From: Diphasiastrum complanatum
Lineage: Eukaryota > Streptophyta > Lycopodiopsida > Lycopodiales > Lycopodiaceae
Reading direction: 5' to 3'
Length of the DNA stretch: 64,000 nt
Assembly: GCA_029204225.1 (NCBI GenBank)
Contig: CM055094.1
Span: 17,274,402 to 17,338,401, forward strand
Below are positions 44,130 through 55,804 of this stretch, in pieces. The position numbers were made by a program, and so were the translations under genes. The notes under the pieces are model-generated. The model had not been told where the DNA came from. It did no database searches and saw nothing but the letters and a program-made list of their open reading frames with translations. Numbering within the stretch: position 1 is the stretch's first letter; each line of letters starts with the position of its first letter.

Positions 44130-44410
44130 ACTTTATGTCCTAGATCTGTAATTCTGCTAATAGATAGCAGATTTGTAGACAAATTTGGTACATATAGGAC
44201 CTTAGACAATAGATTCACTAATCATTCTAGAAGTTTAATCTTACCGTACCTTCACCTTCGATATCATGTGTGCTATTGTCACCAAGGTAATCTTCTCTTA
44301 GGACTTAACATTAGACAAGAACGTATATATTCTCTTGTAGATAGTTGGTGTCAATGTCTATAAGATACGATTCTTCTCTACCATTGGTTGTATGCGCCAA
44401 TCTAGGAGAG
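44130..44410 (-). pseudogene. Copia protease/GAG-pre-integrase remnant
   Basis: The minus strand reads KVLYVPNLSTNLLSISRITD (about 44207-44148), the typical Copia segment after the protease, with frameshifts upstream. Confidence 0.7.
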
Positions 44411-44499
44411 GATTGCTAAGATAGAATTTGGTCAATTTATGAGCTCATCTCATGACCAAATATCCATTATTATTGCCCATATTCAAAGATCCATCATCA

Positions 44500-44715
44500 T
44501 GAACCTCATATGGGCATGTGCTGGACTCGTCAGTAGGAATTGGTGTGCCAGTCGAACTTCCTCACACATTGACTGCTCGTAAACGTACTGACGAGCAGAA
44601 GGATGCAAGCTTCTCATGAGATGAAGTGCCTCCTCCTGGTCACTGCCAGAGGTGACACCTCCACAACCAGCACCAGATCTACAACCACTGCTGGACCTAG
44701 AGGTGGGTGTTCCCT
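44500..44715 (-). pseudogene. Unassigned coding-like fragment
   Basis: A minus-strand frame with a Ser/Gly/Cys-rich start (SRSSSGCRSGAGCGG), then SDQEEALHLMRSLHPSARQY and VYEQSMCEEVRLAHQFLL, ends in a stop. Composition is protein-like and GC is higher than in the flanks. It may be a Gypsy gag N-terminus, given the Gypsy gag at 45162-45566, or a captured exon. No family recognised. Confidence 0.35.
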
Positions 44716-45161
44716 CAGAATTCCCTGCCCCTGAGAAGATCTAGATAGCCGGTCACATCAATTGCGCCGTCCACCACTTCCACTGGTCATCAAGACCAGT
44801 GGGACAATAACTAACCACATAAAGAACATATTGAAACTAAAACTACAACCAAAAATTTATGGAAAACTAAGTATTGTAAAAAAACTAAACTAAAGTAACT
44901 AATATATAAAGCACAATGCAAAAAGAAACTAGATTGCAACTATGTTAGAAAGCAACAAGCAATTATAGAAAGCAATAAGCAAGATATCACTAGCAAGCAA
45001 GATTATTGGAAAGCAATAGCAATGAAAACAAAATGAGAGAAATTGGTTTGCCAAAATGCTAATAGGCCTGGAAAACGAATTTCAAATTGATTGTTGCTCG
45101 ATGAAAAATATGCGACGCTGTAAACATTCTCGGGTGATGGTTAAAAAATGACCTGGCCTTG

Positions 45162-45566
45162 CTACTCTTTACTGGTGAAAGCATGTGCGTTGTCAAAGAT
45201 TTTAATGAAACGCACCACATCTTCCAAGGTTTGCGATTGATTGTGAATGGGCAAGCCCAAAATATAAGGCAACTTTAGAAGGACAGGCTCCATCCTACTA
45301 ACAAACCGCAAAACTACTTCTTGAAAGTTCTGTAAGTAGACATCAAACGGTTTTGTGCACATTTGCATGGTGGCAAATCAATGATGAAACTTAAAATCGT
45401 CCAAGACAAGCATAAAGGCAATCTCAAAAGCAACCTTAAAGTCTTTCCAAGTTGTAAGAACATTGGCACGTTCTTTGAGAATCTGCCACCAAGAATACGC
45501 CTTACCAGGTAAGAACATGATGGTCGTAGGGATCCTCAACCTATCCAGTAAAGAAGTGAACTCCAT
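45162..45566 (-). pseudogene. Ty3/Gypsy gag (capsid) fragment
   Basis: Minus strand: MEFTSLLDRLRIPTTIMFLP, GKAYSWWQILKERANVLTTW, KDFKVAF, then after a stop PFDVYLQNFQEVVLRF. The WW...W..F pattern is that of the retrotransposon gag capsid domain. Confidence 0.78.
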
Positions 45567-45936
45567 CGATCTAGCTTGGTCAAAATTACATCTTGGTGCT
45601 ATTCAACTTAGTGGCTTGGCCCAAAATGTCGGCTATTGTATATGCTATTTTCTATGGCTAAGCACAAAACTAGCTAGGACCATAGCCTAGTTTATTCAAA
45701 CATGTTGAGGCCTTAGTTTACATCTGCATTCTTACTAAATTCACAAAGCAGTATTTGCAAGGCTCCACATATTTCCAGCACCCTGACGAGTGCTGGCACG
45801 CGTCAGGGTGCTAACTCCTGCGCCTGCCTGCCTCGTCCCTGGGCCCACTGTTTTTGCGCAACGTGGCCTCGGTGCCCACGCGGGCGGTGCCTGTCAAAAA
45901 TCGAAGGTGGGCGCCGGGAAGCCTACAGTGGTGTTG

Positions 45937-47181
45937 TGTAGCGCAGGCATCCCAAAGGGAGCCGGGAACCACGACTTAGCTTCCCAGCCTTCAACTCTTG
46001 CCATCCGAACCCACTTGACATACAAGCAGCCAACTCGCCAACAACGATCAGACTTAACCAACTTGAAGTTCCGAAAACCAACATTGAGATCCAACCTGGC
46101 GCCATGCCAGATCGGGGGTCCCGACGTGGGTGACTTCCCTCCAAGCAAGCCGCCCGACATACATCAAACTTAACCAACTCGAAGCTTCGTTACAAACGAG
46201 TAACATCCGTTCCAAGCAAGCGGTCTGACTTACATCAGACTTAACCAACTGAAAGCTTCGTCACGAGCGCTGGAAGCCAACCTGGCGCCACGCCAGACTG
46301 GACAGCCATAAACAGGTAACATCCACCCAAGCAAGCCATCCAACTCAGCCGACAGGTTAGAGCCCGTTCCCCAAGAGCTTAACCCATTCACGTTCATGCA
46401 AGGAACACTCAGAACCACAAGCCGCGACAGATATGGAAACAACCAGTTCCTGGACCAAATGGTCCCGACAGCATACCGCTGGCGCCATGGACCGAATGGT
46501 CCCGACGGCATACCGCTGGCGTCCCGGGATACGACCCTCAGCTATGTGCCAAATTAAAAATTTTGAAAGCGGCCTTACAACTGGCGCTTTTACCGAACAC
46601 TGAAACCCAGAAGGTAATCAGAGTCAGTTTGAGGAAAATCCCACTTTATTGATAAATCTGAGAAGGTTACATTTCAAGTGTGTGACCGACCCTAGTCTCC
46701 GGGGCGCTAGCATGCCAAGGCGAGAGCCATGACAACATTCCAGCAAGGGAGGCTGAGACTTGGTTGGAGCTCGCCCTGAGTCGCAACCCGCACTCCCCTA
46801 TAGTATTGGTGTGATTCGGCACCCCCCCTCATACCAAGCACTCTACCCAAGCTGGTAAAGCACGTTTTTCTCTCTTTAGGATTTTCTCTTTCTAGAAAGT
46901 CATTTTCTCTCTCTAGATTTTATTGATCCCCAGGCTTCCTTTAATCATGCCTAGATCGTGTGAGGTGATTGCACATCGATCTGAGCTCTCTGGACTTCGC
47001 TAGAACCGATCAAAGATTTTCAGCCATAGGAACTTGGCGCCGGCTGGATTCTGGTCACAGTGGCGCCGGGAGCGGCGCCGGCGCCGTTGGTGCCGGGAGC
47101 AGCAGGGGCGCTGCTGGCGTCGGGGACATAGCTGGTGCCGATGGCGCCGGAAGTAAAGCTTGTAAAGGTAGCTTTACAACA
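45937..47181 (-). repeat. 3-prime LTR (1245 bp)
   Basis: Read forward, starts TGTAGCGCAGGC and ends GCTTTACAACA. It differs from 49771-51000 by about ten substitutions and an indel of roughly 15 bases in a GGCGCCGG-rich stretch (about 47065), as compared by eye. Confidence 0.93.
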
Positions 47182-47194
47182 TCCACCCCACCTT
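47182..47194 (-). promoter_or_regulatory. Polypurine tract
   Basis: Minus strand AAGGTGGGGTGGA directly before the LTR start TGTTGTAAAGC. Confidence 0.85.
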
Positions 47195-49749
47195 TATAAA
47201 ATCTGATGTCCTCATCAGATGTCAGATTAAAGTAAAGGTGTCTCCCAATTAAAATATCTATACATTTAAGCTACTTGGCACAGTACTCAATTTACTGGCC
47301 ACTTTTTATTAACATTGAAGCTGGCACATCACAAGTCGGAGGCTCAGCTCTTTGTACTGAAAAATTACATAACTTGAAAATATATCTTTGTCTGGGAAAA
47401 GCATAGATTTGATATCGCTTTCGTAAAACCCGAGAACCTTATTAACTAGTGACAGAGGCCTTTCTTTGAAATGTTCGCCCCTGTCGCTTCTGACTTTCGA
47501 CTTTGGAACTCCTTTGAGCCCTGATTTGTCCTTGATGCACTTTGTGTTGAGCTCCCTGAGCTCCAGATTTGTTCAGTTCCGCACAAGTATCAAGGGTCCC
47601 TGAGCCGAAGGATTTATCATTTGATTGCACACTTTATGGTCCACTTCGTGCCTTGTTGCTTCTGCACCTTGATTTCTCTCCTTGTCCCAGCCTGATCTTG
47701 ATACTTTTCCATCTTGGCTCTTTAAGGTAGGCAAAGATTGAGTACTCCGCAATGCACCTCTCACTTAGCTTGAAGTAGCTCTTTGAATCAGCCCAAATGT
47801 AACCATTGACCTCGTGGAAAGCCAAAGGGTCGCACCAGTTTGATCCGCATCCGAACTATCTCTTCGCGTTTGTTTGAAGCACCATGTCCGTCGCGCAAAA
47901 CTTGACTTTCACAATTCCATCACTGGTGAGTTGCCTCACAGTCAAAACAAGAAGTGTACATCGAGCTTGGCTTCAAGTAGCTCTCTTTGAATCAGAAACA
48001 TGCACCCAGAGTTTGCACTAATCCGATCTCAACGCGAACTGTCCCTTAGCGTCCGTTCGAAATACCAAGTCTCTCATGCAAGACTCAACTTTCACAGTTC
48101 CTTCATTGATCAGCTGCCTTACACGTAACACAAGCCAGCATACTCATATGTTTCCTCATCATTGCTGGTCCAGAGAAAGCCTATAACAAACTTTCCTTTC
48201 CACAACAAAAGCTTGTCAACTTATTAGGTCCAAAGTTCGCCAGTCTCCTCGTGTGAGTATGGCTAGGTCACCTTGAATTTGCCCCCATTTTGATCAACTT
48301 TCATTCAAAATTTGCCCCAAGAGAGAGGTGTGTGTGATAGTTCCCCTCCACTTAATAAATCAGCTGATCGGACTTAGAGTAGAGTTCTTCGGACAAAAAG
48401 CCTTTCCAACACTTTGCTTCCCATCTACTAGGATTATGGCTCGATCCAACTTGTTGCCAATCTCTGAAGAGGATCCTAGTCTTTTTCCCCTTTGAGGAAA
48501 AACCCAACTGATACTGGATATCACCCACGCTCAGTGAGTTTCAGTTCCAAAGGTGGCCGTTCCAAAATGAAGACCAACTGCTATAGAAGATCTCCCCTGA
48601 AATTGCCCTTTCCAACTTTTGACTTCCTGCTTGCATCTGGTGGGCGTTGTCGCAAATGACTAACCCAAGAAACAGGCTAGCCATCCATCCTTTGCAAACA
48701 TTGAGTCATTTCGTTGTCGTTCACGTGCGAGTACTTGAACTGCAAATCCGCCGCACAGATTCTGGATATCGCCCATGCTCAGTGAGTTTCAGTTCCGAAG
48801 GTGGCCGTCCCAAAATGAAAACCAACTGCTCCATAGAAGATCTCCCCTGAAATGGCCCTTTCCAACTTTTGACTTCCTGCTTGTGTCTGGTGGGCGTTGT
48901 CGCAAATGAAACTAACCCAAGAAACAGGCTAGCCATCCATCCTTTGCAAACATTGAGTCGTTTTTCGTTGTCGTTCACGTGCGAGTACTTGAACTGCAAA
49001 TCCGCCCCACAGATTCTGTAGTCCTCTTTGTTTGATGGTATCAGCCTTCAAAAGAAAAGGTTCCTTCTCGAGCCATCAGCTCCTTGTATCACAAGCAATC
49101 ATGCAAACCAGGCAAAGCACGAGTACTAAGACTCACCACGAATACGTACAAGTAAGACACTCAGGCAGGTTTACTAACAAGTAACAAAGACAAGATCCCC
49201 CTTTGAGATGGTCCTGCCAACGGACCTTTGCCTGGCCGCGCCCATACAAATCGATCACAGAATCAGCCCACATAGGACACCCCTCCAACTATCCGTGCTT
49301 TCACCATTAAGCAGCACATTGCCTCAGTCACGCCCCACCACTTTTTGGTCGATAGCCCTTATAGCTAAACGATCGGCAGCTATCCCGCACCGGCAGCTAA
49401 CCACCCGTGCTTTACACCCGAATTCGAGCAGCATCTCTGTATCAATGGTTAACCCGTACAGTTCGAATATGTCGCCCCGCACCCCACAAGGTACAGACCG
49501 TGCTTTCACCTCCCTAGGCAGCACTTTGCCTCATCCGTCCTACGTGAAGACAGCGCCAGGCCCGAACCGCGAGAACTGACCGTGCTTACACCTCAAGGGC
49601 AGCACTTTGACTCATCAAGTCCCCCGTTCTGCCGACCACCCCGACCGTGGACGCACCCGTGCTTACACTGTGGGCAGCACCTTGCACAACAGTTGTCTTG
49701 ATGAACCCCAAACCGTGGCCATTTCCGTGAGATCCGCATAGCTGACCGG
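47195..49749 (-). other. Non-coding interior of the LARD-type element
   Basis: No retroelement domain in any frame. Short Cys/Ser-rich frames are not supported by motifs. It contains the tandem duplication at 48514-49017 and a weaker diverged repeat at about 47870-48130 (CTTGACTTTCACAATTCC and CTCAACTTTCACAGTTCC). Confidence 0.7.
48514..49017. repeat. Tandem duplication, period 248 bp, 2 copies
   Basis: Units start at 48514 (CTGGATATCACCCACGCTCA) and 48762 (CTGGATATCGCCCATGCTCA) and stay highly similar to their ends (CCGCCGCACAGATTCTG and CCGCCCCACAGATTCTG). Confidence 0.9.
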
Positions 49750-49768
49750 CCAGTCGGCTCTGATACCA
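49750..49768 (-). promoter_or_regulatory. Primer-binding site, initiator Met tRNA type
   Basis: Minus strand TGGTATCAGAGCCGACTGG, two bases inside the LTR end. The match to initiator Met tRNA covers the first 12-13 bases. Confidence 0.9.
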
Positions 49769-49770
49769 CA

Positions 49771-51000
49771 TGTAGCGCAGGCATCCCAAAGGGTGCCGGG
49801 AACCACGACTTAGCTTCCCAGCCTTCAACTCTTGCCATCCGAACCCACTTGACATACAAGCAGCCAACTCGCCAACAACGATCAGACTTAACCAACTTGA
49901 AGTTCCGAAAACCAACATTGAGATCCAACCTGGCGCCATGCCAGATCGGGGGTCCCGACGTGGGTGACTTCCCTCCAAGCAAGCCGCCCGAGATACATCA
50001 AACTTAACCAACTCGAAGCTTCGTTACAAACGAGTAACATCCGTTCCAAGCAAGCGGTCTGACTTACATCAGACTTAACCAACTGAAAGCTTCGTCACGA
50101 GCGCTGGAAGCCAACCTGGCGCCACGCCAGACTGGACAGCCATAAACAGGTAACATCCACCCAAGCAAGCCATCCAACTCAGCCGACAGGTTAGAGCCCG
50201 TTCCCCAAGAGCTTAACCCATTCACGTTCATGCAAGGAACACTCAGAACCACAAGCCGCGACAGATATGGAAACAACCAGTTCCTGGACCAAATGGTCTC
50301 GACAGCATACCGCTGGCGCCACGGACCGAATGGTCCCGACGGCATACCGCTGGCGTCCCGGGATACGACCCTCAGCTATGTGCCAAATTAAAAATTTTGA
50401 AAGCGGCCTTACAACTGGCGCTTTTACCGAACACTGAAACCCAGAAGGTAATCAGAGTCAGTTTGAGGAAAATCCCACTTTATTGATAAATCTGAGAAGG
50501 TTACATTTCAAGTGTGTGACCGACCCTAGTCTCCGGGGCGCTAGCATGCCAAGGCGAGAGCCATGACAACATTCCAGCAAGGGAGGCTGAGACTTGGTTG
50601 GAGCTCGCCCTGAGTCGCAACCCGCACTCCCCTATAGTATTGGTGTGATTCGGCACCCCCCCTCATACCAAGCACTCTACCCAAGCTGGTAAAGCACGTT
50701 TTTCTCTCTTTAGGATTTTCTCTTTCTAGAAAGTCATTTTCTCTCTCTAGATTTTATTGATCCCCAGGCTTCCTTTAATCATGCCTAGATCGTGTGAGGT
50801 GATTGCACATCGATCTGAGCTCTCTGGACTTCGCTAGAACCGATCAAAGATTTTCAGCCATAGGAACTTGGCGCCGGCTAGATTCTGGTCACAGTGGCGC
50901 CGGGAGCGGCGCCGGGAGCAGCAGGGGCGCTGCTGGCGCTGGGGACATAGCTGGCGCCGATGGCACCGGAAGTAAAGCTTGTAAAGGTAGCTTTACAACA
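49771..51000 (-). repeat. 5-prime LTR (1230 bp)
   Basis: Partner of 45937-47181. A third, older and partial copy of this LTR is at 59040-59681. Confidence 0.93.
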
Positions 51001-51262
51001 TGTTGGGAAGGGGCGCCGATCAGGGCGCAGGTCACCCGGGCACCTTCACGCCCAACCACGCACATGTGCGTTCATGGAGAAGTTTACTTATATATTCTCT
51101 CTGAGTAATCCCGCAAAAAAGCTTATGGGATAAATATTGATTGCCCGACACGTGGCACCCGGGCAACCAGTTTTTTAAAAAAAAACCAGTCCTTGACTGG
51201 CGCACCCTGATGCGTGTCAACACCTATCAGGGTGCTGAGAATAAGCGGAGCCGTATTTGCAA

Positions 51263-52420
51263 TGGCATTTTTGTTTTAATGTGATGGGCTTTTCTCTAGA
51301 TCCCATAACAATATTTTGCATTATGCAACAATATTTTATGGGTGCCGATAGACAAATATTCTACTTGATTATCTTCATCTTACAAAAAGTAGGACTATGA
51401 TAATAAAAAAGCTTTTTTTTTACACCAAATAGCAACTTGTAGACAACACTTAAGGCATTTTACTGTGTATGAGAACTTAGGTCTTTTTAGAAGTCATGAT
51501 CATCTTTCTAAATGGTGCAACACAAGAATTAAGAAAGTTCTTTTCACTATACTCCCTACAAGCTGGAACCTTTCTAAACCTTTTATGGAAGTTGAAATGT
51601 TGTTGAGAGATGCTTTCATTGCTTACTAATGTTGCCTTGTTTTGGAAAATATTTATGCTTTCTACTACATTCATCTAGTTGGAATGAGTGGAAAGAGATC
51701 ACTTAGTTTTTGCAAACAAGCCTATACGGGTTACAATTGTTGGTTGCATTGACTCTTGCAAAAAACAGTAGTCATATTAATGTAACAATTGACATCCTCT
51801 CTGCTTGTTGTGCTCCCTTTGTGGATGTTTGCAGGTAATGTTGGATGTAATATTAACAATATGCTAAATATTATTGGTAGATTTTACTTTTATCAAAATG
51901 GGCTCGGACAACAACTCACTTGGTTCATATTGTTATACTTTTGAATGTTTATATCTGTGTATGTTACATAATGTGTTCATGATTCATTTAGTATTCTTCC
52001 TTAGTGGAGGAAGCTCATGGATGGTTGAGGGCATTAATAGGGTTATGTCCTCCATCATCCATGAACATTATGAAAGTTTGAAACAGACCTTGCACAAATC
52101 ATGTGATTAATGCCATAGGAATCTTCTATTTAGAGCTTCAACATTGGGATCACTTTCTAGATGCTTATAACCCAATGTCTAATATTTCCACATGCCACTT
52201 AGAACATGTTTTAGGTACACTCTTATGTACATTTGAAACATTTCCACGAGATTGGTCAAAGTTTAGTTAATGGCATCTTTTTTTAATTGCTCGGTTGTCT
52301 AGCTTTTGAAACCAAAATTAGTACAAGCGTATCAATGGAAGTGGACTTCCATGATCCTCTAGATGGATCATCACCTCTTGATGACAATAAGCTAATAAAA
52401 AAGATATAAAATAGATGTAT
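51263..52420. other. No gene recognised
   Basis: AT-rich spacer between the Mutator-like element and the permease 3-prime end. Open frames are short and without signatures. Confidence 0.5.
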
Positions 52421-52426
52421 TAGCAT

Positions 52427-52773
52427 TTTATTCTCATCAGCTTCCATGCATGCACTTAGTCAAGAAAGTATACCCAAAAATTAAAATCAGTGCAGTACGC
52501 ATGTTGAGATGAGCTTCTTGTTGAGCCCTCGCACGAAGTTACGGATCCATGCCAGCATAGATGCTGTACCATGCTCTACCATAACTAAACCGAGCTCCTA
52601 AAATAACGTAAAGATGAGGTATTCTGATCACTATCCGCAAATACAATGCTGGGAACATCAGAAAACTGCTTCTCATATTGTTATCAGTAGTGGGTGGGCT
52701 GCTACAGCTGCTACAGCTCTGGATCAGCGTTCTAATGCTTCCTGCTGTGGATAATCTTACACATAAATATTTG
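52427..52773 (-). terminator. Permease 3-prime UTR with polyadenylation signal
   Basis: The minus strand has AATAAA at 52432-52427, about 340 bases after the stop codon. The cleavage site itself cannot be seen. Confidence 0.5.
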
Positions 52774-55346
52774 CTATTGCTGGCTTGTTCTGTTGTTCTC
52801 AATGTCAGCAGGTGAGGGCTCACCAATGGTGCGCCTTGGCCCATGGAAAGTATACTTTCCTGAAGTGTACCAGTAGATAGCTCCTGCCAGCATGCAGCCC
52901 ACCAAGCTTGGAGCTGCATAATTGAAGTTGCCGCCTGTGATCGGGAAATCTGGTGGCAGACAGAAGAGAAGGGACATGAGAGTTCCCCATGCTGAGCCAA
53001 AGCCTCCTAGCCAGATCGCCCATCTGCCCAGTGAAAATGGTCCTGGCTTGAAATCGTTGTCAAAAATGTGACGGCATAGCAGCACTGCTGTATAGGGGCC
53101 GTATGCTGTGATGGTGGACATGGCTGTGATGGCATTGAAGGCAACGTTGCTGCCCATGGCTGGAAGAGTGCATGCAAATGAGCCCACAACTGTCACTATA
53201 GTTGCTACAAAGGGAATTTTCTCACCTCTTGTAAGCTTTACTAAGAATTTGTAGCCTGGTAATCCCTGATCTCTGGCCATTGCGTAAGCCTGGAAATTGC
53301 AAAAACGACAAGAATAGTAAGCATAGTTATGAAGACAAAAATGTTCAGAAGAGTGAATGTTTAATAGAGATACTGGATTGCAGGTTTCTTTTAAAGTTTC
53401 TCTTCTTTTTGAAGTTAGCTTGATCGAATAAAAGATCGCCATCACAAATAAGAACCTTGTAAGTGGAGATATTTTAGTCATGTATTTCAATGTTCAAATT
53501 AACAGTCAACATTGGATCTGGAATACTATGCTAGATTTCTTGCAATCCAAAACAGTAAAATCCACCTTTGTTTGTTCAGAAATGCCCTCTGAACTCGAGG
53601 GATTCTAGTTGTATCATGTAGATTGCAGAATCAATCAAAAGTTTCACGGGATCGATTGCTAGAAATTGGACCTCTATGAATACCGACAGGTTTGATCCTT
53701 AAGCTATACTCACCATTCTTGCTGTCAGTGTGACATTGGTGATATTACCGAAAAAGAGAGAGCAAGCTGCCAGCAAGGTGAATACAATGGCACCCGCAGC
53801 TCCGTGTTCGAATCGCGCTTGAAAGACATCGTAAAAGATCTGCGAAGCAGCTGTTATTTCACCTCCACCTGCAAATACACCTTCAGATCTTTAGTTTCCA
53901 TTCCATACATCAAAGATGCAAGTTAAGTAAAACTAAAGTCGCAGATCGTATTCTTGTCTGTAATATGTTCTTTTGTAGATCTACTAGATCAGATCATTCT
54001 CGATTCTCATGCTCTCTCTTAATGTGCTTGGATCGATGTATTGGTTGATCACCTGTGGCAGTATTGGGGCTTAGAAGATTTTCTGGGTTTTGGATGCAGA
54101 ACGTCATAGAAAGAAGTAATGCGAGCTCTGTTCCTGCTGTGGCATACATGCTGTTGATCATGGCACGTGGGGAAGCTGTGGCAGCATTAACGACCTCCTC
54201 CACAACATGAGAGCCCACTTCGAAACCAGTCAGAATAGACTGGAACCAGGGAAGACCCAGCAGCACCACCAACGTGGGATTTTTTATGCCTTTACCCGGA
54301 GCATGGACGAAGTTGGTGAATACAAATTTGGCACTCTGATATTTAGGAGCAACGGCGAGCAGAGTAATGCAAATTGCAGCTATAGATAAGATCTGGAATG
54401 CAGCACCGATGTCGCTCAAATATCCCAGCCATTTCGTGTTTACAATCGAAACAAGGAAATGCACTAGGAACAGCGCTGCAGTGATTCCCACTATCTGCAG
54501 TCAAAGCAACAGATTTTTTCATCTTATTCAGATCCTTTCAGCTGCTTGAGCTTGAGTTTCACGAAATCAGTAATAAAAAAACAAACTCTCAGGCTAAGAA
54601 ATGTTACTCATTGCTACAATCTCTCCCCCCCCCCCCCCACCCCCACCCCATGAATGGATCTACGTCTAATATTATCTGTTCTAAGTTATATACCAAGCTA
54701 TGTTACTCAATTACCAGAATTTCACATGAAGGCATGTAGATCTAACATATGAAAATATTACCCCAGAATTGGACATCTGGTATCCCTCACTCTGTGCACC
54801 CCCAGTGCCAATAAGGATGGAGGTTGCTATCAGCTGAGCAAGGAGATACTCATTGAGAGCTGTGCCACTAAAGGATCCGATTAGATAAGCCCATCCCACA
54901 AACCAAGAAGTAATTGGTGCATGCTTCTGAGGCACAAGCTTTGCTACCCAGAAGTACACACTTCCCAGAGTGGGAAAAGCAGAAGCAATCTCAGACATAG
55001 CAAATGCCATGCACAATGTGCCAATGGAGGTTGCAATGAAAGCCCAGAAGATTGTAACAGGCCCTCCATAGGTGTACATATATCCATAGTATCCAGTGAC
55101 GAATCCAAGGGGAGCAGTGTAATCAAAAGTATAAGCCCATTGCTGGAAAGGGCTCATAACCCTTTTATACTCCTGCTTATATCCAAGCTTATTGAGGAGC
55201 TTCTCATCTTTGCGAACAACTTCCTCATTCCCTGTGTCTTGTTCATGATCAGCTGCTTGAGGATTCTCCACATTTTTCTGCAAATTGTTTGCTACCTTAG
55301 GAAGATGCTCTTCCTCATGAGGATGCTGCCCAAGAGGGTATTCCAT
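52774..55346 (-). CDS. Amino-acid permease, BAT1/GABA-permease-like, APC superfamily, four exons
   Basis: Exons 55346-54762, 54494-54053, 53868-53714 and 53289-52774 give 565 codons plus stop in one frame. Junctions are GGG|GTAATA...CTGCAG|ATAGTG, ACAG|GTGATC...TTGCAG|GTGGAG and ATG|GTGAGT...TTCCAG|GCTTAC. The protein has a charged N-tail (about 1-62), LGYKQEYKR before the first membrane span, then about 12 hydrophobic segments. EIASAFPTLGSVYFW, FKPGPFSLGRW and FNYAAPSLVG correspond to conserved blocks of plant BAT1 transporters, which move amino acids such as GABA, Glu, Lys or Arg across membranes. The N-tail is about 50 residues longer than in Arabidopsis BAT1 as I remember it (about 516 aa). 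Substrate cannot be read from sequence. No stop or frameshift; it appears functional. It is the only intact host gene in the window. Confidence 0.9.
54625..54638 (+). repeat. 14-base C run in permease intron 1
   Basis: Fourteen C followed by ACCCCCACCCCA. It lies within the 267-bp first intron and does not touch the splice sites. Confidence 0.9.
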
Positions 55347-55440
55347 GAGAGATCGAGAATGAGAGCAACAGAGAAAGGGAAATAGAGAGCACCGGTGGAG
55401 GTTTGTCGTGGTAAAGGGCTAAGCAAAATATATATACTCA
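55347..55440 (-). promoter_or_regulatory. Putative permease core promoter and 5-prime UTR
   Basis: On the minus strand a TATATATATTTT box lies at about 55437-55426, some 85 bases before the ATG, with a CT-rich leader (CTCTATTTCCCTTTCTCTG) between them. This spacing fits a plant TATA promoter with a short leader. Confidence 0.5.
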
Positions 55441-55451
55441 TATACAAGAAT

Positions 55452-55487
55452 TCGACATGGTGATGCATTTCGACATGGTGATGCATT
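55452..55487. repeat. 18-bp tandem duplication upstream of the permease
   Basis: CGACATGGTGATGCATTT occurs twice in a row; the second copy ends ATTA. It is just upstream of the TATA box, and each unit contains ATGCAT. Confidence 0.85.
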
Positions 55488-55804
55488 ATGGAAGGTGCCG
55501 GCCAAAGGACATTTGCCCACCTCATTCACAAATGCCTAGGGTAGAAAGTGTATCACCTTCTTTTAGAAAAAAGTACATATATATTTTGTTTTTTTTTTAA
55601 TTGTTAAGGAAAGGGCATAATAGTCACAAGGTATCCATTACAAGGACATAAAAGTACTTAAAAGGTCTTCAAAAGACATGAATGACATCCCTCTAAAGCT
55701 TAGATTAATATGATCCATGTTCTTGAAGTTTGAAGATGATTACATATTGCAAAGGTCACCCTTCTCATGAGATTATGCATGAGTAGGCCATGTTCACATG
55801 GGAG

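Larger units (their letters stand above)
45937..51000 (-). mobile_element. Young LTR retrotransposon without pol genes (5064 bp)
   Basis: Near-identical LTRs at 45937-47181 and 49771-51000, target duplication TGTTG at 45932-45936 and 51001-51005. Orientation is minus: the primer-binding site follows the right LTR, and a polypurine tract precedes the left LTR. The 2.6-kb interior has no gag, protease, integrase or RT frame, so this is a LARD-type non-autonomous element. It is distinctly GC-rich compared with its neighbours. Confidence 0.92.
45761..51252. mobile_element. Mutator-like inverted-repeat element (about 420 bp before insertion) with 10-bp target duplication
   Basis: Ends GGCTCCACATATTTCCAGCA (left) and, reversed, GGCTCCGCTTATTCTCAGCA (right), continuing as CCCTGA. 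The target duplication is GTATTTGCAA at 45751-45760 and 51253-51262, within the 9-11 bp range of Mutator-like elements. Each end also holds an internal hairpin (GCACCCTGACG with CGTCAGGGTGC at 45778-45812; CACCCTGAT with ATCAGGGTG at 51200-51234). Once the inner LTR element is taken out, only about 171 + 247 bases remain, with no transposase. Confidence 0.75.

Noticed and set aside
45790-46511. Several overlapping GC-rich open frames on both strands, repeated at 49586-50345
   Set aside because: They lie in the two copies of one LTR; all frames are open by composition and none has a recognisable domain.
48514-49017. CRISPR-like or satellite array
   Set aside because: Only two long units without spacers; an ordinary tandem duplication within an LTR element.
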